Below are positions 1-7,449 of a DNA stretch of 41,615 bases, piece by piece (position 1 is the stretch's first letter; each line of letters starts with the position of its first letter). Made by a program: the position numbers and the translations under genes. The DNA comes from Bacteroidetes bacterium QS_8_68_28. GTDB taxonomy: Bacteria > Bacteroidota > Rhodothermia > Rhodothermales > Salinibacteraceae. The stretch is taken from contig PXTS01000078.1 in NCBI GenBank assembly GCA_003022485.1, positions 1 through 41,615 on the forward strand. The letters are read 5' to 3'. The notes beneath the pieces were generated by a model, which saw only the letters and a program-made list of their open reading frames with translations, searched no databases and was not told the DNA's origin.

Positions 1-66
1 CGAGGAGTCACAGCCAGAGGCGAAAACGAAAGTGGAGAGCAACAGAAAGGAAAGAGCAAAACGCAT
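1..66 (-). CDS. lipoprotein, N-terminal fragment (cut by window start)
   Basis: Only the first 22 codons lie in the window; the ATG is the complement of 64-66 and the frame runs open to base 1. The peptide starts with a short basic end (MRF), then a hydrophobic core of Leu, Phe and Val, and ends in a lipobox-like ASGC followed by Asp-Ser-Ser, as expected for a lipoprotein signal peptide cut before Cys19. It lies 56 nt downstream of mpl on the same strand, so co-transcription is possible. Function cannot be told from this fragment. Confidence 0.6.
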   Translation of the reverse strand, partial: MRFALSFLLLSTFVFASGCDSS

Positions 67-122
67 GGTGTGGCAGATCGGCTGTGTCAAAAACCTTCGT
101 TTTCGGGACAAGCCACCCTACC

Positions 123-1616
123 CTACGCCGCCTCCGCCTGGCCGTCCGCCAGGGCGTCGAGGAGACGCTCGTGCAGGTTGTCGAAGCCGCCGTTGCTCAT
201 GATGAGAACCCCATCGCCGGGGCGCACCTCCGCCAGCAGCGGGCCGATCAGCGCGTCGGCGCCCTCGTAGGCGCGGGCCGGCACGCCGCGCTCCTCGATC
301 GTGCGCACGACCGCGCCCGCGTCCATCAGCTCCGCGCCATGGTCGCTGCCCTCCGAGATGGGCGTGGAGAGGAACGCCTGGGCGGCCTGGTCGAAGGCGC
401 GCCCGTACTCCTCCTCGAAGACCTTGCGGCGGCTGGAGTTGGAGCGCGGCTCGAAGACGGCCACGAGGCGCCGGTCCGGCCACCGCTCCCGGCCCGCGCG
501 GATCGTCTCGCGCACGGCCGTGGGGTGGTGCGCAAAGTCGTCGATCACCAGCACGCCCCCTTCCTCGCCGAGCACCTCCTGGCGGCGCTTCATGCCCTCG
601 AAGGCCGCGAACCCCTCGGCCACGTCCTGCGGGGAGAGCCCCTCCCCCAGCGCCACGGTGCCGGCGGCGAGCGCGTCGAGGAGGTTGTGGTGCCCGCTGA
701 TCGGCAGAACGACCTCCGCCTCCGCGCGCCCGTCTACCACCAGATTGAAGCGCTGCCCGTCCGGCGTGGTCTGGATCTTAGAGGCGGTCACGTCGTCGTC
801 CCCGCCCTTCAGGCCGAAGAAGCGCACGCGTGCCCCGTCGGTGTGGTCGGCCAATTTGCGCACCTCTGGGTCGTCGCCGTTCAAGACCAGCAAGCCGCCC
901 TCGGGGATCGTCTGGGCGAAGTGCTGAAAGGCGGCGCGGTAGTCGTCCCAGCCCGAGTAAATGTCGGCGTGGTCGAACTCCATCGACGTGATGATCGCCG
1001 CCTCGGGCTCGTAATGCATGAACTTGGGCCGCTTGTCGAAGTAGGCGCTGTCGTACTCGTCGCCTTCGACAACGAAGTGGCGCCCCCCGCCCAGGCGGTA
1101 GCTGCGCTCGTAGCCCTGCATCACGCCGCCGATCATGAAGCTCGGGTCGAGGCCCGTCTCCGCCAGCAGCTGCACGAGCATCCCGGTGGTGGTCGTCTTG
1201 CCGTGCGTGCCGGCCACCACCAGCGCGGTACGGTCTTGCAGAAAGAAGTGTCGCAGAGCGCCGGGAAAGGAGAGTTGCACGAGCTGGTTTTCGCGCGCGT
1301 ACGTGGCCTCCGGGTGCGTCGGCTTGCAGGCGTTGCCGACGACCACGAGGTCGGGCGCGGGCTCCAGGTGTGCCGGGTCGTAGCCTTCGTCCACACGGAT
1401 GCCGGCGTCGGCGAGGCGGTCGGACATGGGCGGGTAGGCCGCCTCGTCGCTGCCAGCCACCTTGTAGCCGGCCTGGTCGAGGAGCCCCGCCAGCGTGCCC
1501 ATCCCCGTCCCGCAGATGCCGATCAGGTAGACGCTCTCGATCTCGTCGGGCGGGGGAACCGGTGGGCGGTCGAAGACACGCAGGTGAGCGTCGGACAGTT
1601 CGTCGGCGCTGTGCAT
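123..1616 (-). CDS. mpl: UDP-N-acetylmuramate:L-alanyl-gamma-D-glutamyl-meso-diaminopimelate ligase (Mpl)
   Basis: A 497-residue cytoplasmic Mur ligase. Mpl joins recycled murein tripeptide to UDP-MurNAc using ATP, returning cell-wall fragments to synthesis. The N-terminal Rossmann part carries GICGTGMG (residues 33-40). The ATP loop GTHGKTTTTGM lies at 136-146, and the C-terminal end has MSNGGFDNLHERLL, very close to the Mpl-specific MSNGGF segment that separates it from MurC. Length fits the family (about 450-500). The ATG at 1616 is preceded by a pyrimidine-rich leader and not by a Shine-Dalgarno site. It follows the CNNM gene by 38 nt on the same strand, so the two are probably one transcript. 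Confidence in the family is high; Mpl over MurC is favoured by the C-terminus and by other recycling genes in the window. Confidence 0.93.
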   Translation of the reverse strand: MHSADELSDAHLRVFDRPPVPPPDEIESVYLIGICGTGMGTLAGLLDQAGYKVAGSDEAAYPPMSDRLADAGIRVDEGYDPAHLEPAPDLVVVGNACKPTHPEATYARENQLVQLSFPGALRHFFLQDRTALVVAGTHGKTTTTGMLVQLLAETGLDPSFMIGGVMQGYERSYRLGGGRHFVVEGDEYDSAYFDKRPKFMHYEPEAAIITSMEFDHADIYSGWDDYRAAFQHFAQTIPEGGLLVLNGDDPEVRKLADHTDGARVRFFGLKGGDDDVTASKIQTTPDGQRFNLVVDGRAEAEVVLPISGHHNLLDALAAGTVALGEGLSPQDVAEGFAAFEGMKRRQEVLGEEGGVLVIDDFAHHPTAVRETIRAGRERWPDRRLVAVFEPRSNSSRRKVFEEEYGRAFDQAAQAFLSTPISEGSDHGAELMDAGAVVRTIEERGVPARAYEGADALIGPLLAEVRPGDGVLIMSNGGFDNLHERLLDALADGQAEAA

Positions 1617-1654
1617 GGCGGCGGAGGAGCAGGAAAAAGCGGGAAGGCGCGAGG

Positions 1655-2935
1655 TCAGCGCCCGTCGTCGGAGATGGCTTCTTCGGGGCTTCTGCCGGCC
1701 CCGGACGCGTCGCCATCGGGGGGACGTTCTGCCTCATCGGAAGCCACCTGCGCGTCGATGAAGGGGCGCTCGTTATGCGGGCCGACCGGCTTGCCGCTTC
1801 CCGGCGTCCCGCCGCCGGCCAGGTCGTAGGGGGTCACCGCTGCGCGCAGTTCCTCGGGCATCTCGTCCACGTCCTCAGAGATCAGATTCACGCGCTGGGC
1901 CCGCTTGATCCACTGCCGCCGCGCGAGGACCTGCATGTCCTCGGTGCTGTCGGCCTCGTCGACGATTTCCATCCCCAGCAGCGTCTCGACGACGTCTTCC
2001 ATCGTGACGATGCCGGCGGTGCCGCCGTACTCGTCGACCACCAGGGCGATGTGCTCGATGTGGTCCACCAGCCGCTCGAAGAGCTCCGGGAGCGGCAGCG
2101 TCTCGGGCACGCCGATGATGTCGCGCCGCAGGTCCTGGAGGCTCATCGTTTGCTCTTCCTGCGCGGCCTTCAGCAGGATCTGGTCTTTGAGCACGTAGCC
2201 GGTGATGTCGTCGCGGTTCTCGGCGTAGACCGGGATGCGCGAGAAGCGAAACTCGTCGTGCTCCTCAATGATCGCGCCAATGGGGCGCTCCTCGTGAAGG
2301 GCCTGCACGACCGTGCGCGGGGTCATAATGTCTCTCACGCGCAGGCTCGAAAACCGGAACAGGTTCTTGAGGATGCGCGACTCCTCCTCCTCGAAGACGC
2401 CTTCCTCTTCCCCCAGCTCGGCCATGGCGGTGAACTCCTCGCGGCTCACGGAGGCTTTCTGGTCTTCGCCGGAGGAGATCAGGCGCGTGATTGCCTGCGA
2501 GAGCTTCACAAAGGGCCACATCGCCCAGATGATGACCGTCAGCACCAGGGCCATCACGGGGGCGATCTGGCGCCAGTAGATCGCGCCGAGCGTCTTGGGA
2601 ATGATCTCGGAGACGACCAGGATCAGCAGCGTCAGCACGCCGCTGGTGAGGGCCACCGCCAGCTCGCCTTCGCCGACGACCCTCGCGGCCTGCGCGCCCG
2701 CCCCCGTCGCGCCGACGGTGTGGGCGATGGTGTTGAGGCTGAGGATCGCCGCCAGCGGGCGGTCGATGTCGTCTTTGTAGTCGCGCAGCGTCTCGGCGAC
2801 GGCGTGGCCTTCCTGCTCGAGAGCGGCCACGTAGGAGGGCGTCACGCTCAACAGCGCCGCTTCCAGGATCGAGCACAGAAACGAAAAGCCCAGCGCCAGG
2901 AGGACGTACAGGACCAGCAGGCCGACGGGACCCAT
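1655..2935 (-). CDS. CNNM/CorC-type membrane protein (DUF21 plus CBS pair)
   Basis: A 426-residue membrane protein of the CNNM/hemolysin-C family, linked in other bacteria to magnesium or cobalt efflux. The N-terminal DUF21 domain (about 1-185) holds several membrane segments, with the hallmark LVVSEIIPKTLG near residue 107. A CBS pair follows (about 200-330), opening with VRDIMTPRTVV and containing LVVDEYGGTAGIVTMEDVVE, both family signatures. The usual C-terminal CorC_HlyC domain is missing or replaced by about 70 low-complexity residues rich in Asp, Glu, Gly and Pro. A promoter-like site lies about 66 nt upstream. The transported ion is not evident from sequence. Confidence 0.88.
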   Translation of the reverse strand: MGPVGLLVLYVLLALGFSFLCSILEAALLSVTPSYVAALEQEGHAVAETLRDYKDDIDRPLAAILSLNTIAHTVGATGAGAQAARVVGEGELAVALTSGVLTLLILVVSEIIPKTLGAIYWRQIAPVMALVLTVIIWAMWPFVKLSQAITRLISSGEDQKASVSREEFTAMAELGEEEGVFEEEESRILKNLFRFSSLRVRDIMTPRTVVQALHEERPIGAIIEEHDEFRFSRIPVYAENRDDITGYVLKDQILLKAAQEEQTMSLQDLRRDIIGVPETLPLPELFERLVDHIEHIALVVDEYGGTAGIVTMEDVVETLLGMEIVDEADSTEDMQVLARRQWIKRAQRVNLISEDVDEMPEELRAAVTPYDLAGGGTPGSGKPVGPHNERPFIDAQVASDEAERPPDGDASGAGRSPEEAISDDGR

Positions 2936-3000
2936 CAGCGGGCGAAGGGCGAGTCAAGAAAATGCCGCGTGTCGGCTGGAGCAGACGAGACGCGACTGGG

Positions 3001-3029
3001 CAAAGTATAAACTCAAGGACCGACTTCAA
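3001..3029 (-). promoter_or_regulatory. putative promoter of the CNNM gene
   Basis: On the minus strand TTG at 3027-3029 is followed after 17 nt by TATACTTTG at 3001-3009, resembling the Bacteroidota -33 TTTG and -7 TAnnTTTG pair, though with an extra base in the -7 element. It lies about 66 nt upstream of the start codon in one of the few A+T-rich spots of this gap. Based on pattern only. Confidence 0.35.
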
Positions 3030-3154
3030 CCCGGCAGGCCACGCGCTGTGCCGGTGCGCGCCCCGGCCCGCTCGCCAAGTTACAAAAACGAAAGGTTTGG
3101 GAAAGGGTCGAGGACGCAGGGGCGTGCCGGCGGGGCCTTCCTCCTGGGGCGGCC

Positions 3155-3311
3155 TCATGCCGGCTCGTCGAGGTGCCTTGGTGCTGCGCCGGGGGACCGT
3201 CTCGATCCACGCCGACGTCCCGACGACGGCGTAGCGCTCGACGTGCGCCGGGGCGTCCGACTCGAGGGTGCCTCTAAGCAGCCCGGCGTTCACCCAGAAG
3301 GCGTACAGATC
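3155..3311 (-). pseudogene. remnant of a SpoIIAA-like (STAS-type) protein
   Basis: On the minus strand 3197-3311 encodes a stretch containing VERYAVVGTSAWIETV, which resembles the core of SpoIIAA-like proteins (PF11964), where a hydrophobic strand AVVG is followed by a Trp helix. The frame then degenerates, and a different frame ends in RHLDEPA followed by TGA at 3155-3157, a plausible original C-terminus. The N-terminal half is absent because ppiD begins its 3' end at 3355. Seen: the peptide and the frame change. Inferred: family and decay. The rest of the 2936-3354 gap holds a promoter-like site and no other gene. Confidence 0.4.
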
Positions 3312-3354
3312 GGGCTGCTGCTGGGACGCGCCACGGGGGCGGCCCACCGCCGTC

Positions 3355-5490
3355 CTACTGGTACTGCGCGCGGTTGTCCTTGATGGTCGCCTCCTCCCGC
3401 AGGCCCGCCAGCCACTTCTGCTGCATCTGTTTCTTCTTCTGGCGCAGGAGCTGGTCGTGAAGCTGCTTGCGGCGCTTCTCGGTCAGCTTCGGCGGCTCGC
3501 TCACGCGCGTGGCCTTCACGACGAAAGCCCCGTTCTCCCCAGCCACCACGCCGGAGGTCTGGCCCTCTTTCAGGCCCAGCGCCGTGCCCACGAACTTCGC
3601 GTCGGCCCCGAGGGCGGAGATGGTGCGCGTGTCGAAGGCCACGCCGGCCTTCGCGCGCGCAGTCGTGCCCACGGCCCGCGCGAGCCGGTCGAGGTCCCCG
3701 CCCGCCCCGTCGAGCGCCTGCTGCAGCTTGCGCGTCTGCACCTGCTGTTTCTTCTGGCGCAGCACCTGCGTCTCCACTTGGTCGCGCACCTCCTCGAGCG
3801 GACGGAAGCCCTTCGGCGTGATCTCCTCGACGTGCAGGACGGCAAACTGGTCGTCGAGCTCGATCACGTCGCTGATGGCGCCCGCCTCCGCGTCGGCGAG
3901 AAAGTTCTTGGCACGCTGGCTCGGCCCCAGTTCCGCGATGGGAGCCAGCGGGAGCTCGCCCTCCTCGCTGGCGGTGGCCGTGGCGGTCTGGATCTTCAGC
4001 CCCGCGCGCTCCGCCTGGCCCGCGAAGTCGCCTTCCTCCTTGGCAAAGACCGCGACGTCGCGCATCTGCTCCTCCGTCTCGCTGAGGGTGGCCACCGAGG
4101 GGCGCAGGCCCAGCGCCAGGTCGGCGATCTGCACCTGCTGGTCGGCGTGCGCCTCCACCTTGATCAGGTGGTAGCCGTAGCTCGTCTGCACCGGCCCCAC
4201 GAGCTGCCCCGGCGTGGCGCTGAAGGCCGCCTCCTCGAAAGCCGGCTGCATCTGCCCGCGACTGAACCAGCCGAGCGACCCGCCCTGCGCGGCGCTGCCA
4301 GGGTCTTCGGAGTATTCGCGCGCCATCGCGGCAAAGCCGGCCTGCCCGCTGGCGATGCGTTTTTTGATCTGGCGGATCTGCTGGAGGGCCTCTTCGCCGT
4401 CCCCGCGAACGAGGATGTGGCGCGCTCGCACGGTCGACTGCTCGGCCGGGCGCGTGCCGGTGACTTTCACCAGGTGCGCCTGCTGCCCGGTAAAGAGTGG
4501 CCCGACGATCTCGCTGGTGTCGGGATTCGGGAAAACCGCCGCCGCGATGGCCGAGTCGAGCGCCGCTGCAGAGCGATATTCGCTCGAATAGGACCGCTCC
4601 GAGCCGTTGCGCGCCAGAAAGAGCGAGTCGTTCTTGGCTTGCGCGAAGCGGGAGCGCAGCTCCTTCAGCTTGCTGGCCACGGCGGCGGTGTCCTCGGCGG
4701 TGGCTTGCTTGGTGCGCGTGACGTACTGCACGCGGTAGGTCTTGGGGCGGCGGTAGTCCTGCTCCTTGTGCTCCTCGTAGTAGCTTTCGATCTCGCTCTG
4801 GGAGGCCGAGACCGCGCTGTCGGGCACCTGCGCGTAGGGGAGCGCCACGTAGCGCGTGTCTACCGAGAGGTTCTGGCGCCGGTAATGATCCTGCACGTCC
4901 TTGCGGGAGACGTGCACCGTTGCTCCCAGGAGCGCGTTGAGCTTGCGCGAGCGGATCTGGCGGCGCATGAACTGCTCGAGCCGCTGGACGACCGGCTCGA
5001 ATTGCTGCTGGCTGAGAATGTTGTTGATAAACTGCTGGTCGATCTGGCCGTCCTGCGGGAGCCGCTCGGCCGGGATGAGCGAGCGCAGCGCCTTCTTCAC
5101 GCGCGGGTCGGGATTCGGGCCCAGTACCGCCTGGCGCACCTCCTCGGCCGTGACGGTGATGCCGAGGCGGTCCATTTCTTGCTCCCGCAGACGCGCGTTC
5201 ACGAGTCGCTCGTAGACACGGTCGCGAATCTGGTCGCGCTGCTGAGGCGTCACGTCGCGGCCCTGCTGCTGAAGCATCTGCGTCTGCTGGTCCACCGCTT
5301 GGCTGTACGCCTGCGAGCGGATCGCGTCGCCGTCTACCGTAATGATGCCCTCGCCACGCTGCGGCCCGCCGCTCCCGACGGCCTCGAAGACGCCGGTGTC
5401 TTGGAGCATCCAGAGGCCGCCAAAGGCCAGCGCCAGCACCACGACCATGATGCCGCCGGCGCGATTTCGGATTCTCGTCATCGTGCCCAT
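3355..5490 (-). CDS. PpiD/SurA-type peptidyl-prolyl isomerase
   Basis: A 711-residue membrane-anchored periplasmic foldase that helps newly exported proteins fold. I chose the ATG at 5490 (MGTMTRIRNRAGG), which matches the usual PpiD start, and not the longer open frame from 5565. One membrane anchor spans about residues 12-28. A SurA-N-like helical chaperone part follows, then a parvulin domain at about 350-445 with RARHILVRG, GGSLGWFSRGQM and SYGYHLIKV. The C-terminus WLAGLREEATIKDNR is typical of Bacteroidota PpiD proteins. The body is rich in Gln, Glu and Arg. It is divergent from the M90 peptidase gene. Confidence 0.92.
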   Translation of the reverse strand: MGTMTRIRNRAGGIMVVVLALAFGGLWMLQDTGVFEAVGSGGPQRGEGIITVDGDAIRSQAYSQAVDQQTQMLQQQGRDVTPQQRDQIRDRVYERLVNARLREQEMDRLGITVTAEEVRQAVLGPNPDPRVKKALRSLIPAERLPQDGQIDQQFINNILSQQQFEPVVQRLEQFMRRQIRSRKLNALLGATVHVSRKDVQDHYRRQNLSVDTRYVALPYAQVPDSAVSASQSEIESYYEEHKEQDYRRPKTYRVQYVTRTKQATAEDTAAVASKLKELRSRFAQAKNDSLFLARNGSERSYSSEYRSAAALDSAIAAAVFPNPDTSEIVGPLFTGQQAHLVKVTGTRPAEQSTVRARHILVRGDGEEALQQIRQIKKRIASGQAGFAAMAREYSEDPGSAAQGGSLGWFSRGQMQPAFEEAAFSATPGQLVGPVQTSYGYHLIKVEAHADQQVQIADLALGLRPSVATLSETEEQMRDVAVFAKEEGDFAGQAERAGLKIQTATATASEEGELPLAPIAELGPSQRAKNFLADAEAGAISDVIELDDQFAVLHVEEITPKGFRPLEEVRDQVETQVLRQKKQQVQTRKLQQALDGAGGDLDRLARAVGTTARAKAGVAFDTRTISALGADAKFVGTALGLKEGQTSGVVAGENGAFVVKATRVSEPPKLTEKRRKQLHDQLLRQKKKQMQQKWLAGLREEATIKDNRAQYQ

Positions 5491-5570
5491 GTGGGGAAGA
5501 CCTCGGCGGGGATTGGCAGAAAAAACGCGGGGCGAGGGTGCGCGCTGAAGTGGCGCAGGCTGCACGGAAG

Positions 5571-5578
5571 CAAATCAA
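5571..5578 (-). promoter_or_regulatory. putative -7 element upstream of ppiD
   Basis: TTGATTTG on the minus strand differs from the Bacteroidota -7 consensus TAnnTTTG at one base. It sits in the only A+T-rich patch of the divergent region, about 80 nt before the ppiD start. No clear -33 box is visible. Confidence 0.3.
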
Positions 5579-5757
5579 CATAATAAGAAACGGGTCGGAT
5601 GTTCGGCCCCCAGTCGCGCGGCAGGCGGGCCGCGCCGCGTATTTTGCCGACGTTTCGTCTCGCCTTAACGGCGCGCGCCGGGGACGTGGCGCGGCGGCGA
5701 ACTTTTTGCGGCCCGTCGAATTGGGGCGTTCTCCCGCCTCCCCCGGCCTTCCCGCCT

Positions 5758-6756
5758 ATGCGCATCACCGATCCGTCGTCGCTGGTCTTCGGCGCGCTCC
5801 TCGCCGTGATCGTGGGGGGCGCGGTCGGCTTCATCGCTGCGCAGGCGCTGGGCCTGCTCGCCGGCGTGGGCGTGGGGGGAGTGCTGGGAACCGCCGTGGC
5901 GCTCTCTCACCTGCGCGGCCCGCTGCGCCGCTGGCGGACGGCCCGGCGCGCCCTGGCCCCCGCCCGGCGGCGCTGGCTGGAGCGGCACATCCTTCTGTAT
6001 GCCGCGCTTGAAGAGGAGAACGCGCGCCGACGCTTCGAGCGCGATGTCCAGTTTTTTCTGCGCGAGCACACCTTCGAGGGCATCGACGGGGTGGCCGTGG
6101 ACGACGAACTGCGCCTCGCGGTGGCCGCCGGCGCGGCGCTGATGCTGCACGGGCGTCCCAGCTGGGAGCTGCGCGGGGCGGGCCGCTCGGTGCTCTTCTA
6201 CCCCGGCGCCTTCGACGACGATTACCACGCCGGCGACTACGCTGCGTTCGACGGCATGGCCCACCAGCAGGGACCGGTCCTCCTCAGCGCCCGCGCCGTG
6301 CGCGAAAGTTGGTCCGTCCCCGGCGACGGGCAGAACGTGGTCCTGCACGAACTGGCGCACCTGTTCGACTTTCAGAATGAAGGGGCCGACGGGGTGCCCT
6401 CGCTCATGGCCCCGGCCTCGGAGGGAGCGTGGCGCGACCTGGTGCGCCGCGAGACCCGGCGCATCCAGCGCGGCGACTCGATGTTGCGCAGCTACGCCGC
6501 CAGTGCGCCGTCGGAGTTCTTCGCGGTGGCCGTAGAAGCCTTCTTCGAGCGCCCCGCCGAGATGCAGCGCCGCCACGCCGCCCTCTACGACGCGCTGAAA
6601 AACTTCTTCAATCTCGATCTCGCTTCGCTTGGGGGGAAGAGGGAAACCGAAAGAGAGAAGAAGGGCAGCAGCTCGGAGACGCCATTCCAAGACCGCGAGT
6701 TGCGCGACGCCGTGCGCGAGACCGGCGGCGACCTTACCCAGCCGCCCGGCGCGTGA
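5758..6756 (+). CDS. MtfA-like zinc peptidase (M90 family)
   Basis: A 332-residue protein. The start MRITDPSS at 5758 was chosen because it is followed directly by a hydrophobic segment and preceded by a pyrimidine-rich leader. About residues 8-48 form one or two membrane segments, unlike soluble E. coli MtfA. The zinc motif HELAH lies at 197-201 within VVLHELAHLFDF, and a downstream SEFFAV with Glu253 fits the third zinc ligand of MtfA (PAEFFAV). Family knowledge: MtfA is an aminopeptidase that also binds the repressor Mlc. Whether that partner exists here is unknown. The last about 50 residues are charged and low in complexity. A DUF457 gene follows 39 nt later. Confidence 0.85.
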   Translation: MRITDPSSLVFGALLAVIVGGAVGFIAAQALGLLAGVGVGGVLGTAVALSHLRGPLRRWRTARRALAPARRRWLERHILLYAALEEENARRRFERDVQFFLREHTFEGIDGVAVDDELRLAVAAGAALMLHGRPSWELRGAGRSVLFYPGAFDDDYHAGDYAAFDGMAHQQGPVLLSARAVRESWSVPGDGQNVVLHELAHLFDFQNEGADGVPSLMAPASEGAWRDLVRRETRRIQRGDSMLRSYAASAPSEFFAVAVEAFFERPAEMQRRHAALYDALKNFFNLDLASLGGKRETEREKKGSSSETPFQDRELRDAVRETGGDLTQPPGA

Positions 6757-6760
6757 GGCC

Positions 6761-6795
6761 GATCCAAAATCCGCAATCCAAAGTCCAAAATCGCC
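6761..6795 (+). repeat. heptad leader array, five 7-nt units ending at a start codon
   Basis: Five consecutive 7-nt units near AATCCAA (second and third are AATCCGC AATCCAA) fill the gap and end at 6795, directly before the ATG at 6796. Seen directly. Part of the start-phased heptad pattern described under findings. Confidence 0.8.
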
Positions 6796-7326
6796 ATGCC
6801 ATCCCCGCTCGGACACACCATCGCCGGCCTCGCCGTGGCCGAGCTTTTCCAGTACCGCGAGGGCCGGGTACGCCGTCAGGCCATGCTCATGGCCAACGCT
6901 GCCGACCTCGACATGCTGCCGGGCGTCCTCACCAGCCGCCATCCCGACAGCAAGCACGGACGCGTCTCGCACAGCTTCGGGGCGGCCGTCGCGGCGGGCG
7001 CGCTGGCGGGCTGCTCAGCGGAGGCGCGCGGGCGGCGCTTCACCCCGCGCTTCTTGCAGGCGGTGGCGGCCTACGGCTCGCACGTGGCACTCGACTACCT
7101 CGGCAAGGGCCCCGAGGACGGCCTGCCGGTTTGGTGGCCCTTCTCGGAGCGCCGCCACGCCTCGAAGCACCACTGGTTCAAGACGATCCTCTCGTACGCC
7201 AAAAAGCACGGCTTCTGGAAGGGCCTCTTGAACCGCTCGAACGCGAGTGCCCTCGCGCGCGAGCTGGCTGTCACCGGGCCGGCTTTCCTACTGGCGCGCG
7301 TCATCGGAAAGAAGATAAGAACGTAG
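6796..7326 (+). CDS. DUF457/YdjM-like membrane-bound metal-dependent hydrolase
   Basis: A 176-residue protein of the LexA-regulated YdjM (DUF457) family. The family's metal-binding pattern is visible: GHTIAG at the N-terminus (His7), NAADLDMLPG with two Asp, HGRVSHSF, and HVALDYLG. Hydrophobic helices alternate with these motifs. The substrate is unknown for the family. It follows the M90 peptidase by 39 nt, filled with heptad units, and is convergent with the class V PLP gene. Confidence 0.82.
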   Translation: MPSPLGHTIAGLAVAELFQYREGRVRRQAMLMANAADLDMLPGVLTSRHPDSKHGRVSHSFGAAVAAGALAGCSAEARGRRFTPRFLQAVAAYGSHVALDYLGKGPEDGLPVWWPFSERRHASKHHWFKTILSYAKKHGFWKGLLNRSNASALARELAVTGPAFLLARVIGKKIRT

Positions 7327-7339
7327 CGGCGAAAGCCGC
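7326..7339 (+). other. GNRA-type hairpin on the stop codon
   Basis: GCGGC, loop GAAA and GCCGC form a perfect 5-bp stem closed by a GNRA tetraloop, beginning on the last base of the DUF457 stop codon. No T-run follows, so it is not a classical terminator; it could protect the 3' end. Confidence 0.45.
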
Positions 7340-7360
7340 GGGCTACTGCCGGGCTACTGC
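7339..7360. repeat. 11-bp perfect tandem duplication
   Basis: CGGGCTACTGC occurs at 7339-7349 and again at 7350-7360, downstream of the DUF457 gene. Confidence 0.9.
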
Positions 7361-7400
7361 GGCGCTGCTTTTTCAAAGGAAATGCCCCTCCGAGGTTTTG

Positions 7401-7449
7401 AAAAGTCCGCCGTCTGTCATCTGCCGTCTGTCGTCCGCCGTCCAGCCGT
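7401..7449 (-). repeat. heptad array starting at a stop codon
   Basis: Read on the minus strand, seven 7-nt units follow the TGA (7450-7452) of the class V PLP gene without a gap. Five have the form GACGRCR or GATGACA, with GACGGCG twice. Seen directly. Confidence 0.8.

Noticed and set aside
84-1829. Open frame of 581 codons opposite mpl
   Set aside because: Antisense shadow with no recognisable motif; mpl on the other strand is certain.
3268-5583. Open frame of 771 codons opposite ppiD
   Set aside because: Antisense shadow; the parvulin motifs lie on the minus strand.
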